Made by a program: the position numbers and the translations under genes. Positions 21,867 to 32,716 of a stretch of DNA of 64,000 bases are shown piece by piece (the first letter of the stretch is position 1; each line of letters opens with the position of its first letter). The notes beneath the pieces were generated by a model. The model saw nothing but the letters and a program-made list of their open reading frames with translations, was not told the origin of the DNA and made no database searches. The stretch spans positions 87,334,381 to 87,398,380 of the forward strand of contig CM043957.1 of NCBI GenBank assembly GCA_014529385.2, given 5' to 3'. This DNA comes from Adiantum capillus-veneris (Eukaryota > Streptophyta > Polypodiopsida > Polypodiales > Pteridaceae).

Positions 21867-21878
21867 ATGGTATCAGAG
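21867..21878 (+). promoter_or_regulatory. Primer-binding site of Gypsy-I
   Basis: TGGTATCAGAGC directly follows the 5' LTR. Confidence 0.92.
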
Positions 21879-22216
21879 CCGGCTTGGCTGCACGAAGGAC
21901 TGTGTGCACACCTACGGGCTGGTTAGAGTCGGATAATCACTATTTCATGTAATTTTTGATGAAATAACTGTTTAATCGATTATTTTCTTCTCATGAGCAT
22001 GTTTGCAGGTGAATTTAATGTGCTTCTTGCTGATTTTTGATAAAATTCAGCAATTTAGTAGGCGGACGTGCTGAAATTTGGTGGATTTTTATTGCTTTTG
22101 CTGGTTTTTGATGAAAATCACTACATCTCTCATTAATTTGCTGAATTTAGACTAAATTGTGCGTACAGTAACTTGAAAACAAAAAATCTCTCTATAATCT
22201 CCTTCTCTGTGCGAAG

Positions 22217-22219
<3 letters not shown>

Positions 22220-22294
<75 letters not shown>
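22220..22294. repeat. (GA)37 microsatellite in the Gypsy-I leader
   Basis: This GA run lies between the primer-binding site and gag, in the untranslated leader. Confidence 0.95.
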
Positions 22295-22297
<3 letters not shown>

Positions 22298-22813
22298 ACC
22301 TCTCTCTGTGCTTCGGTAATTCTCTGTGTGCTTCGTATGGATTTGTGGAGAACGGGAGAGAGCTTGCGCTGGCTTTCCAGGCTGGAGTTTGTTTTCCAGC
22401 ATGGCTCTCAGCTGGAGGCTCATCGCGTGTATGGCACGGGCACGCGCAAGCCCAAACACATGCATGTGGTATCCTTCTCTGCTTCCACGCGGCACTCGTA
22501 CCAAGGACTAGGCTCTTTTAAATGGGGACACTTTATGTTTTTTAAAAGAATCAATATGAAACCTGCATGTTATTAGGAATTCACTTACAAAGACTTAAGA
22601 GTTTGCAACAAAACTCAGTTTTCAGTCCTGTGCTCCTCTCCCACCGCTCCTCTCTCTCACCTGCTCGCACTCCTGCGCTCACGCCATCGCCTGCTTGCCT
22701 TCAGATGCTTACGTGGACGCGTAGCGCTCTTCGGGAATTCAACTTCTCGCGATCGAAAAATGTAGAAAAGGCCTAAATTCGCGTGAAACTTCCAGTCTTT
22801 CAAGGATTTTGCC

Positions 22814-23570
22814 ATGGATTCCTCCTGCTCGGATGTGCAACGTGACGACGCGCTAGGTAATGTTCAAATTTCGTTTACGCATGCTCTATACACATGGATT
22901 ACAAGTACTTTCTAGAGTTTCGACCAGCGTATTACCGCTCTGGAAAACGCGAACGGTTAGACGAACATTCGATTTGCCTCTCTCGAAGGGGTCTTGCAAG
23001 GGCTTAGTTCCCGACTTACCGCTCTGGAAAATACGGCTCAATCGACGACTGCGCGAATTTCCGAGCGTGAAATCTATCTCGAGCAATTGCGGACGCAGAT
23101 TGTTGCTTTTGGGCGTTCACAGGGTGGTCCAACTGCCACAATTCTATACAAAACTACAAATTTGTCAGGGGAGGAGAAAGAATGTGCGGAACTGGCCGTA
23201 AATAACTGGCTGCACCAATGGACCACGTATTTCGACCTCCATGGGGAGCATGATGAACGGAGGATTCAGATGATTCCTCTCTATCTGCGCAGTAAGGCGC
23301 TTACCTGGTGGCGCGACATGATAGAGAAGCCTACGACGTGGACTGACTTTTGTGTGAAATTAAAGAGGGATTTCCCTAAAATGGATCCTTTGAAAGCTTA
23401 CGCCAAACTGCAGAGTCTTTCGATGAAAGCTCTATGTTTTGATAAGTACACCACGGCTTTCAAAGAAGCACTCACCTGCTGCAAGGTAGATTCCACGCAC
23501 GCTGTGCACATGTACTTGTTGGGTTTACATGAAGATTATCATTGGGTCTAAATCGAGGACAAAGCCCCGA
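22814..23570 (+). pseudogene. Gypsy-I gag
   Basis: The likely start is the ATG at 22814 (GCCATGGATTCC). After an early frame break and stop, a coiled-coil part ('LSSRLTALENTAQSTTARIS') leads into the gag core at about 23150-23550. The core shows 'YLRSKALTWWRDM', 'TWTDFCVKLKRDFPK' and 'MYLLGLHEDYHW', then TAA. The frame from 22994 is open for 185 codons. Capsid function is inferred from the retrotransposon gag core. Confidence 0.85.
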
Positions 23571-24739
23571 CTGACGTCGAGGATGCAGTGGCAAAGGCTA
23601 GGACGTTCCATTTGATAAATGGAGCGAACTATGAGAAGAAAAGAACTGCAGACCATCAGCCCGGTGAGGGCGCTTCGAGGAAGCGACCCCGATTCCAGCA
23701 TAAGTCAAAATCACCGTCGAGATCTTCTTAGGAGAAGAAGAAAGCCAAAAATGCTTCACTTGTTGATACAGTGAAGAAGGGGGCTTGCTTTGGATGTTGC
23801 CAGACGGGTCACCAAATCAAGGATTGCCCCAAGAAGAAGAAGACACAGAAACGGCAAGGTCGTGCTTCTATTCAGATTCACGAGATCTCAGGTAGCTCTG
23901 ATGTCATTCAAGTTGAAATCCATCATCTAGCGCACAGTTCATGCACTAATTGTACTTTTAGCACCAAAGTGTTTGATAAGCATGATCTTCTCCGTTTTTC
24001 CGAGAAGAACAATGGTCACGACATGATCGTACTCCTTGATAATGGAAGCTCACACAATTTTGTGGATGCAAAATTGGTGCAGAAACTGAGCCTGCGGACA
24101 CTGGACAAGGACCATGAGTATCGCGTGAAGATGGCTCGTGGCGATGATACAGATGTATGGAATTGGATGGTTCCAGATTTGTCGCTCGAGCTAGCTGATT
24201 ACAAAGAGAACCTGGGTTTCCACATCATGCGCCTGGACAGAGGAGATGTTATTTTAGGAATTCCATGGTTTTATGATAAACAAGACTCATTGTATGTAGA
24301 CTATGTACATCACTCTCTTGTTTTTGTTAAACAGGACATGCCTCATGTATCTGTGTCGCTTTGTAATCAGAATTCTGTAAATAATGGTTTTACAAGACCA
24401 GTTGTTATTGCTTTTGAAATATATAAAGATACAAAGTCTTATGATGTTGACTTTTATCAATGTGTACCATCTGTTTGGTTTTATTCATTAGTGCTTGGTA
24501 CTTCTGTCACTGAATTTCGTGAAAATGTTTCATGCTCTTCTGTGGAACTTGGGGATTCCGGCGAATCTAACCTTATTCTAGAAATCATGACTGATTTCAA
24601 GGATGTTTTTCCTGATGGTCTACCTCCTGGCTTGCCGTCTTCGAGAGGAGTAGATCATGGCATTGAGTTGGTGGCTGGTAGTCAGCCCTTCTCAAATCAA
24701 CCCTATCGGTTTAGCAAAACCGAGGAGGACGAGATTTAG
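23571..24739 (+). pseudogene. Gypsy-I nucleocapsid knuckle and protease
   Basis: The zinc knuckle 'CFGCCQTGHQIKDC' near 23786-23827 fits CX2CX4HX4C. The aspartic protease follows with 'VLLDNGSSHNFVDA' near 24028-24070 and the downstream 'DVILGIPWF'. The second active-site position reads Asn (DNG) rather than Ser; variants here occur in plant Ty3 elements. The segment ends entering RT ('GSQPFSNQPYRFSKTEEDE') at a TAG (24737). An upstream TAG at about 23730 separates it from gag. Confidence 0.85.
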
Positions 24740-25421
24740 CGGCAGCTGAAAGATTATCTGGACAGGGGTTTTGTTTGGCCAAGTAAATCCCCGTGGGGAG
24801 CGCCAATATTACTTTCTCGAAAGAAGGATAACACTATGCTCTTCTGCGTGGATTACAAAGGGTTGAATAAGCTCACTGATAAGAACAAGTATCCGCTCCC
24901 GCGTATGGACGATTTGGTAGATCGGCTCCATAGAGCGCTATATTTTACGAAGATAGACCTGCGATCAGGCTATCACCAGATACGGATCAAACTGAAAGAT
25001 GTTCCTAAGACAGGTTTCCATACCTTCGTTCAAGCTAAAAGGAATCACTAACGCAAGGAAAGAAAAGAAAAGGATTTGTGGAAGTGTAAAACCTAGATCC
25101 AGTTGCATTTGAAAGTAAGAAACTTTCTGACGCTGAGATGCGTTATCTAATGTATCAGAAGGAGCTTTACGCCGTAGTCCACGCCTTGAGGAAATGGCGA
25201 CACTACTTGTATGGCTCTACATTTGTTGCATGGACAGATCATCATTCTTTACGCTATGTCTGTGATCAAAGTGATCTCAGAGGCCGGAAGGCTTAGATGG
25301 GTTGAGCTTATGCAAGAGTTTGACTTTGAGATCCGTTCTAGAAAAGGATCCATCAATCGAGTTGTCGATGCACTGAGCAGGATTCCTGAGGTTAATGCCT
25401 TGTCTATTGTTGAAATCTCGA

Positions 25422-25425
<4 letters not shown>
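24740..25425 (+). pseudogene. Gypsy-I RT remnant and RNase H
   Basis: RT is readable through '[20 protein letters not shown]', '[10 protein letters not shown]' and '[15 protein letters not shown]', then breaks after 'KTGF' near 25020. The catalytic YxDD/FxDD part and thumb are deleted. RNase H sequence resumes at about 25110 with 'LSDAEMRYLMYQKELYAVVH' and 'RWVELMQEFDFEIRSRKG', and the end 'NRVVDALSRIPEV'. The element could not reverse-transcribe with its own enzyme. Confidence 0.88.

Positions 25426-25426
<1 letters not shown>

Positions 25427-25485
<59 letters not shown>
25427..25485. repeat. (TC)29 microsatellite inside pol
   Basis: This TC run sits between RNase H and integrase of Gypsy-I. 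In frame it would add a run of Leu-Ser. Homologous elements have no such tract here. Confidence 0.95.
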
Positions 25486-25487
<2 letters not shown>

Positions 25488-25639
25488 AGGGCTATGTCGT
25501 TCGAATGGCCATTTTGGCAAGATATGGAATGAGGTCGAAGCGGGGCATGACTCGCGTGTAGGCTTGGGTGATCCGGAGACCGAAGTGAGCCGTGCACGAG
25601 AGACGAGACTACGACAATATTCCATTAAAGGTGGACTAT

Positions 25640-26472
25640 TGTTCAGAAATGGAAAAGTCTACGTGTCGGAAATCGATGAGGTTTGACAAAGGATCTTGTG
25701 CGAATGCCACGATGTTCCTAGCACTGGGCACCCAGGCATCCAAAGAACTTTGGCTTTGGTCAAACGATATTTCTATTGGTCAAGAATGCGCTCTTACATA
25801 GAGGGCTATGTGAAGAGATGCGCTCAATGTTAGGTCAATTAGGCAGAGCACCTTAAGAATGTTGGCCTGCTACATCCATTGGAAATCCTAGATGCCAAGT
25901 GGCAGAGGATTTCCATGGAATTCATCGTTGGTTTGCGAAATACTAGTCGGGGCAATGACGCCATTTGGGTTGTGGTCGATAGACTCACAAAAATGGCGAA
26001 GTTTATACCAACGAAGTCGACAGTAAAAAGCCATGAGTTGGCGGTTTTATTTGTCGATCAGCTATATAAGCCGTATGGTCTGCCAGAGGATATCGTCAGT
26101 GATCGTGATACTAAGTTCACTGGCCGATTTTGGCGAGATGTGTTTGCTCATCTTTAGACGAAGTTGAGTATGTCGTCTTCTGACCATCATGAGTCCGACG
26201 GACAAATTGAGAGGATGAATCAGACATTAGAGGACATGTTAAGAGCCTATGTCTTTCACAGGCAATCTGATTCGGAAAGGTATCTTCCACAGTTAGAGTT
26301 TGCCTATAATAGTAGCAAGCATTCTGCTCCTGGATTTAGCCCATTCATGCTGATGTATGGATTTGAGCCTAAGTCCCCAATTGCTATTGGCTTAGAGAAA
26401 GTCAAGGAACGCCAAGCTCGTGATTTCCTGTATGACATGCAAGAATGCTCGAATTCGAATTGGCTAAGGTAG
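25640..26472 (+). pseudogene. Gypsy-I integrase
   Basis: The zinc finger is degenerate ('...HPGIQRTL', 'RCAQC'). The core is well preserved: 'AIWVVVDRLTKMAKFIPT', 'LPEDIVSDRDTKFTGRFW', 'SDGQIERMNQTLEDML' and 'YNSSKHSAPGFSPFMLMYG'. The first catalytic Asp, normally MDFI, is Glu (MEFI) at about 25915-25925. The second Asp and the Glu are present. Stops at about 25799, 25833 and 26157 interrupt it. Confidence 0.9.
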
Positions 26473-26559
26473 TATAAGAACGGCTCGTGATCGAGTCACT
26501 ACTTATGCTAATCAAAAGAGATCTCTAAGGACTCGAGCAATGGGTTTATCTGAAGATAC

Positions 26560-26970
26560 CCAAGGATTCCAAGACTATGCGAACCGGAAAGCATTATAAG
26601 CTTTCAGCTAGATATTGTGGTTCGTTCTTGATCACAAAGAAAATTGGCCAAGTTGCCTATAAACTGGCTCTTCCTTCGGATGTTAGTGTACATCCAGTGT
26701 TTCATGTCAGCTGCCTTAGAGTAAAACTGGGCGAAGCTGACGTTGTTGTGCCCATCGAGGAAAATGTATGGCAAGATATGCAAACTGAGTATATTCCTCC
26801 AGAACCAGAGGCAGTTTAGATCATCGTACCCGTCATTTGCACGAAAAGGCTTATGACGAGTACTTAATTAAATGGAAGTGTCAATTTGAAAGGTTTTCTA
26901 TTTGGGAACCAGTTAGAGCTCTGAAAGCTCACTACCCCCACTTCATTGATGAGGACATCAATGGTTCTTA
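26560..26970 (+). pseudogene. Gypsy-I integrase C-terminus and chromodomain-like tail
   Basis: The segment 'KLSARYCGSFLITKKIGQ', 'AYKLALP' and 'HPVFHVSCLR' is the usual GPY/F-containing end. After a stop at 26817, 'YDEYLIKWKCQFERFSIWEP' resembles a chromodomain core. That would place the element among chromoviruses, which target marked chromatin (family knowledge; assignment inferred). Confidence 0.75.
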
Positions 26971-26982
26971 AGGGGGGAAGTA
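26969..26982 (+). promoter_or_regulatory. Polypurine tract of Gypsy-I
   Basis: AAGGGGGGAAG followed by TA sits directly before the 3' LTR. Confidence 0.88.
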
Positions 26983-27364
26983 TGTTATGTCCTGCTCATA
27001 GGAGAGGGGATCTGGCCAGACGTCGTCGGGATGGGCGTCCAGTGTCCGGCCGGATGTAGTGTGAACACGGCCAGTGTGGCCGGCCATTATTATAAAAGGG
27101 AGGCGAAGGCCTCATTTGCAGTTATCGACCCCCACTGGCAGAGTGCCAGTGGTTAGCCCGTGAGGCTACGAGTGCGGGAGGTCACCTCGAGGAGGTGAGG
27201 CCGGGTGGTATGGGACGCTCGGTCTTACGGGTGCACGCCTACGTCCTCGGACGTTGCCCCAGCACGGGGGAGCTACCGGATGGTGGCTATGGTCGGGTGG
27301 TTCGTCCGACGCGTGTGTGTAGGCGGTCCGTGTAGCGGGGAGATCCACTCTCCGTGTTTGTTTC
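26983..27364 (+). repeat. 3' LTR of Gypsy-I
   Basis: 382-bp direct repeat of 21481-21866, starting TGTTATGTCCTGC and ending TTTGTTTCA. Confidence 0.92.
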
Positions 27365-28230
27365 AATTGAAATCCCCTGTGACAAGTTTGTGTCTAATGT
27401 CGCCCTCTGGGGAAATCCCTTACCAGATGCTGAATCACATGACACCTAAGGCACTGGTTTTGTTTGCTTGCAACCACACTCCTCCGCAAGTGTAACACAC
27501 CTTTCGACTCAAAAGTGATTGTGTGGAAAGTGTGGAAGCCTACTGGAAGGGGTGGTGGCCACGTTAATAGATGGCACAATTGTCTCAATCTGTATTGAAT
27601 ACATGAAAGGTATGCAAAAGATAGGACCAATCTGCCTCACATATTAGGCAACCAAAACTCTGCAGGATGCTTTGGCAAAGCAATTGTTACAGGATACTCG
27701 GGTTTTGACATTGGTCCTCAAAAGCGGCTGTTGAAAATCTCCATACCACGGAAGCAAAAGAATCAATTTGTCACCAATGGTGAGAGGAGAGTGAGCGACT
27801 ACTATAGAGGTATGCTCCTGTGATGAGAAAATAGTGGTTTGCCGAAAAAGATGATGTCCTCCACTTGCCTTCATCCTCAGTGGCTAATGATCCCGTTAGC
27901 CATTCGGACTTTAACTGAGTGTAGGAACATCCTATTAGTGTGTGAGAGAATCTCAATACGGTCTCCAATTTTGTGTTGGGAGATCTTTTGAGGTGGCTAG
28001 TGGAAAAGGTGCGTGGTGAGCTCGCTGCTGCAAGGGCAGCACCTTCTATGTAAGGCGGTAAAGAGGCTAGACTTAGCAGTTGGCTGCGGGTAGGATGGCG
28101 GACAGGCAGGGGGGGACAGCGGGCTAGGCAAAGGTGGGACGTGATGCAGCACGGTGAAGGTGGGAACTTCACGCACGCAAGTTAGGGAGCAGGCCGAAGG
28201 CACGTGGTGTGTAGAGCGCGTATGATTCTT
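27365..28230 (-). pseudogene. LINE-M1 ORF1 N-terminal part with zinc knuckle
   Basis: This continues LINE-M1 on the far side of Gypsy-I. On the minus strand it shows 'LILLLPWYGDFQQPLLRTN' (27770-27715), which resembles the DUF4283 RNA-binding region of plant L1 ORF1. Downstream is a CCHC knuckle 'CLRCHVIQHLVRDF' (27460-27418) whose last Cys is Phe. The stretch 27480-27680 matches LINE-M2 on both sides of the Gypsy-B insertion (41080-41143 and 62074-62170). Frames are broken. The 5' limit near 28230 is an estimate. Confidence 0.7.
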
Positions 28231-28913
28231 TATAATATCTATTGTGAAAGGGGTTGATGTATAATATGTGAGTTTTTTAACAAAAATATAATTTTCTAGG
28301 AAGGAGCAGTGTGAAAACTTTATTGGAGTCAAAAGCTGAAGTGCTTTCCAAACTCAAATGTGAATATTCATGAAAAAGGTTTAAGTTTATCTTCAATACG
28401 CATCTTACTCATCAAGCTCCAAAGGCAAAAGCGGAACTTGAAATGCTTCATGTTTGCTTCAATGCTAAATATGACACATTATGAGGTGCCGTTTACTGTA
28501 CATTACCCAAAGTGCACGTATTTTGCCATTCTGGTTGCTATGCTGGCTGCCCATTGGAAGAGCAGCTATTAGTGCAGTTTGTATCATTCGTGTGCATCTT
28601 CCGTTACCACTTTGACAAATTAAACCTGTTCGATGAGGTATGTAGTATGAATACAGCTCATATTGCTGGCTGTTTTGGTAAAATTTGCTGCCCATGGTCG
28701 ACCTTGAGAGATGGTACTCTCTTTATTCTGAAAGGCTTTCTCTATTGACAATGTTAGAAAACCCTAGAACATGTGGACGACAGGTATGCCACTGTTATGG
28801 ATCTATGTGAACTATTTCAGGATGGAATAGTTATGTTTTGCGCAATGAACCAAAGTAACTGAAAAGGTTTTGATCATGTGATCATAAGCTCAATGCTCTG
28901 GATGGGTTTGCAG
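28231..28913 (+). other. NUP62 intron end, no recognised transposon
   Basis: AT-rich, unrepeated sequence ends in a splice acceptor (TGGGTTTGCAG at 28903-28913). A short open stretch near 28570-28637 flanked by CAG and GTATGT looks exon-like by signals alone, but its product matches nothing in NUP62 that I know. Confidence 0.5.
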
Positions 28914-29017
28914 GTTGAGAAAGCTCTTGACAGCATGGATGAGGAAGCTACTCAGTTTTATAAAGAGGAACGTGCGAATATAGTTGAAGATGAGCCTTCA
29001 GCTGTAAGGGACATGAT
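28914..29017 (+). CDS. NUP62: NUP62 exon (coiled coil, first exon in window)
   Basis: This 104-bp exon is bounded by TTTGCAG and GTAAGT. It encodes 34 codons plus two bases, starting 'VEKALDSMDEEATQFYKEER' and ending '..AVRDM'. The composition is Glu/Lys/Asp-rich heptads. It matches my recollection of the C-terminal Nsp1_C coiled coil of plant NUP62, the segment after '..THQ'. NUP62 is an FG nucleoporin of the central channel; this coil pairs with NUP54 and NUP58. The exon ends in phase 2 and joins the next exon through an ATG codon. Upstream exons, including the FG repeats, are not in the window. Confidence 0.86.
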
Positions 29018-29242
29018 GTAAGTGCTTAGTCTCAGTTGGAATGTGTCATTGAATGATTTTAAATCGAAAGAGTGGAAAGTTAATGTGCAGCTATTCTTCT
29101 TTTTCTCAAATGCGAAGAAAAGGAATTGTACATTTAGTATCAGGCTGAGTTGGTCTCCTGAAATTTTTGGCTTGAAGTACAAGATTGCATTATTTCAAAG
29201 TAAATTACGCTATTTGCTTTGCTCAATCTTGAAATTCTGCAG

Positions 29243-29330
29243 GTTTGAACAGAGCGAACATCTTGAGAGGGAACTTGAACAAATGGGCGAGCAAATAAGA
29301 GAGACCATTGAAAACATCAACACCAGTCAG
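29243..29330 (+). CDS. NUP62: NUP62 exon (coiled coil, second exon in window)
   Basis: This 88-bp exon is bounded by TTCTGCAG and GTGTTTG. After completing the Met codon from the previous exon it encodes 'FEQSEHLERELEQMGEQI', followed by '..IENINTSQ'. The 'YIERELEQMxEQI'-like core is the most recognisable part of the plant NUP62 coil. It ends in phase 0. The donor GTGTTTG is a weaker consensus than GTAAGT. The intron that follows is 33,446 bp long. The intron before it (29018-29242, 225 bp) is ordinary in size and has normal GT-AG ends. Confidence 0.9.
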
Positions 29331-30138
29331 GTGTTTGTCTCTGCCTTAATTTTATATTTCAGAAGAATAGGTCTTTTCCTACATGTTCAGTCTGATAGAT
29401 GTTAAGTTAGTACTTGCATAATCATGATGTAAGGTTTTTCCTGTAGTATGTACTAATTTTCTAAAGGACCAGTGAGTATGTGATGCTGTTCAAAGAATGC
29501 TATATTGTCTTTTCAAGTTCAGCGAAGTTGTTTGTGGGATTATTTGGCTGATAGCAAATGCAATGCAAATTTTGAAGAAGAATCGCGTCTTTTCAACCTA
29601 AGTTCCACTTACAAAAATTAACACAAGTTGGACTTCTATATAAAGGGCTAGAGGTTATTTTCATTGTCACGAAGGTAAAGATACTTGTCGGTTGGGCTTT
29701 ATCTTTTCAAAAATAGAAGAAATATTTTTGCACTAAAAGATCCGTTCATAGTTTGGACCCATTTTGAAATCGTTGTGTGAGAAATAGAATACTGCCTCTC
29801 AATAGCAAAATAACATTGTTGTTTGAACGACCGCACTCGCTAACTTGAGTGAAGCATGTGCTTCATCTTGAAGGATGTCACGTGCACATCTAACCCTATG
29901 TGTACGTGGACAAGCTACTTCATGACAAGGGTTCAGTTAGCTTAGGAAGTGTTTTGGCACTTGTGTGAGTCTGTTCGCAGACCGTGCATGTCCAGGCACT
30001 TAGAGTAGATGCATATCCTTTGGTTGCACACAACATGATCATCAGATTACCATCAGAACCCATCAAGAGCATTTTTACAGTGCACAGACCTATTTTCCCA
30101 ATTTTAGCCATTTTTCACTTATTATTAATAAGTGACTT

Positions 30139-31100
30139 TGTTGGAAAACTGGGTAGGGCAATTTAGCCAAGCCAGTATATAAGAAAACCTAGCGCTAGCA
30201 CTTTCTGGCAGAAGAGGCAGCAGACACCATCTGAAGTGCACCTTCTCAGCAAGACCGGCAAGAGAACATAGGGTTTTCAGCCAAGACGAAGAAGAAGACC
30301 TGATCAGCCCTAGCATTTTGCACATTGCAAGATCTGCTCGCGTTTTTCAGCAGCAGAACCAAATCTTCCCTAGCGTTTTTGGATCAGCCTCAAACTCTAG
30401 CGTTTTGCAGATTTCAGCCTTACGACATCGCGACATGGTCCTGGCGGTAGCAGATCTTCACCGCATCATTTCCCCCGCGACAGATTAGCCCTAGCGTTAG
30501 CAGTTTCTAGCAGATCGAGCCTAGCGTTTTTGCAACTTGCAGAGCCTTCTAGCGGTTTGCAGATTCCCGGCGATAAGCACCTCTATTGCATCAGCGTTTT
30601 GCATTTTCAGCATATAGACACCGTAGAGCAGCCCCAAACCTCGCAGATCTCACCTTCCCGCAGCAGATCCTCGCCGCACGGTCAGTTCAGCCAGCGTTTG
30701 CAGATGCCCGCTATTCGCAGATTTCAGCATCTGCGTTTTCAGCGCGTCGTCGCCCAACCGTCGTCACCGACATAAAGTAAGAATTCAGTAGATACAAGGT
30801 TTGTAGATTTCAGCGCTTAGTGTTTTCAGTTTTCAGCCCGTCTCGTCGTCGTCCTCATCGTCGGCAAGTCCATTGCATTATAGAGATTTGTGCAATCAAT
30901 AGTAGATCGCTCTCGCCATAGAGAGTGGGACCTTCGGAGGAGGGTTTAACAACTTTTTAGGTGTCGTATTCTTCTCTCTCTATCTCTCAGTCTCAGCACC
31001 TTCATTCACAATGTTTACCACTTTGTTGGTGATCATTTGCACTCTCTCACTAAAGGAACGGAAGGCTCTCCCTTCCGTAAGTAAAAGGAACCTTGAGCAT
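30139..31100 (+). other. Possible LTR or promoter-like region
   Basis: It starts TGTTGGAAAACTGGG, with a TATA-like GCCAGTATATAAGAAAACC at 30169-30187. Then come about 700 bp of loose repetition of 'CCCTAGCGTTTT' and 'GCAGATTTCAGC' phrases, rich in CAG and GCG. The layout resembles an LTR promoter followed by a leader. I found no second copy, no TSD and no primer-binding site, so this is only a suggestion. Confidence 0.3.
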
Positions 31101-32451
31101 AGTTTGGAGCAATCATTCTGAGCAAAGTTCAGCATTCACTTCCGTTCCTTTGATAGAACTTCACGTTTGAGATGCTTTGTACGAGCTCATGCCAAAAAGG
31201 TCTTAAAGGTCCGTGCACTAACTAACAAAAACCATACAATTTCCAACCACCAAAACTAGTGGTGCATGCTCTGCATGCTCTAGGAGACCTAACCCATATA
31301 GGAAGCTTTATTGCTAGCATTCCCTCCCTTCAAGCCCATCTACGAGATAATGCTAATAATTGAACATGACAAGCTGGAGTACACTTGATGCATTTGACCA
31401 CATAGTCTAGAACCCCCTTTTAGACCATAGCATAGGGTGTGTTTTCTTATCGAACAAGAATCACGTCGATAACCAACACAAATTCAATCCACAAGACATG
31501 ACAATTAACCAAGACAGAGTGGGCGGTCTTACCATTGACTAAACATGGCATGGCCCTTTACAAGGATGAATCTGGATGCACGTACGGATGTGTACATAAC
31601 CGTATGTTCGTACAAAACGGTTCCGTATGTTACCGTATGTCCATACAATACGGTTCCGTACCGTACGGATTTGTTTTGTACGCTTTTTATATTATAAAAG
31701 AAAAATCGGCCAAGCTTATCCAACGCTTATTTTCGCAAATCTGCCTTGTTCTGGGTTATTTGGGCGCCTTATTTTGGAGAGCTTTCCCTGCAATAGATAC
31801 AAGAAGTCCTAGCTTTATTGAGTCATGACTCAAGGCTTTGTTTGTGGATTATGGATCATCAGATGTACTCTTTTTATATGGATTCTATCATCTTGGTATT
31901 CTGATGAGAGTACGGTTTACCATCTATGTCATATCAGTATTTTTATGAAATTGTATTGCCTCTAGAGTCTCGTGTGTTGCGTAGTGTGCAAATCATGATC
32001 AATATGAAGTTCTTTGTAGTTTGTTGTTAAATTTGAAATACTGAAGCTTTGAGAGAGAATTGAAGCTTTGAATTGTCTTTGTTCTTGAATGTTGGATGTC
32101 GCAAGTGGTCACGACTTGTGAGTATTCGTATGAAAGCCTTAGATTGTCTAGTTATGGCAGCCTTGGTTTGTAGAACAGTGAACTAACATCCTTGGAGTTA
32201 TACTTATGAATATATTATGAAGTAAGGATTGTAATATAGATTTTTGGCTTTTAAAAAAAAGGACATACGAATTTTACGTACCTAACAATTCAATCCATTC
32301 TGTACTACGTACAGGATGGATGGAATACATACCGTACCTTACGTACCTTTCCACCTTGACCCTTGACATTGATAAATTTTGACAGAAACAAATAGGTAAA
32401 CAACATTTTTGGCAAGGATGACGTTTGATCTTGTCTCCACGAACCGCTCTT

Positions 32452-32716
32452 ATGGAAGGAGACATCATAGCAAAATGAATTGCAAGTAAAAACCGCATGT
32501 TTTAGATTTGTTGAAAGTGTACAAGTAAAACCTGCAAAGCTTGCCTGTGAGTGCTGCGCTATTGACTAGGTGAAACCTCGGCACTAATTGCTTTTATGTA
32601 AGAAGACATCATAGCAACATGAACCGCAACGAAAAACCGCATGTCGTAGATTTGTTGAAAGTATGCACGTAAAACTTGCAAAGCGTGCCTGTGAGTGTTG
32701 CTCTATTTACGAGATG
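32452..32716. repeat. Tandem duplication, two ~144-bp units
   Basis: GACATCATAGCAA recurs at 32461 and 32605. The following ~110 bases align ('AAAAACCGCATGT', 'TAGATTTGTTGAAAGT', 'GCCTGTGAGTG') with substitutions throughout. It is non-coding and not linked to an element that I can name. Confidence 0.85.

Larger units (their letters stand above)
21481..27364 (+). mobile_element. Gypsy-I: Ty3/gypsy element with both LTRs
   Basis: LTRs at 21481-21866 (386 bp) and 26983-27364 (382 bp) share the sequence from TGTTATGTC to GTTTGTTTCA with few differences. The flanks are GTTGA (21476-21480) and ATTGA (27365-27369), a 5-bp duplication with one mismatch. A primer-binding site, gag, zinc knuckle, protease, RT, RNase H, integrase and C-terminal domain follow in Ty3 order. 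A polypurine tract precedes the right LTR. It is inserted in LINE-M1 ORF1. Stops, a deletion in RT and a (TC)n expansion in pol inactivate it. Confidence 0.94.

Noticed and set aside
28512-28748. Possible extra NUP62 exon at 28570-28637 flanked by CAG and GTATGT
   Set aside because: The translation (FVSFVCIFRYHFDKLN...) is hydrophobic and unlike any part of the NUP62 coil, and its phase does not help join the known exons.
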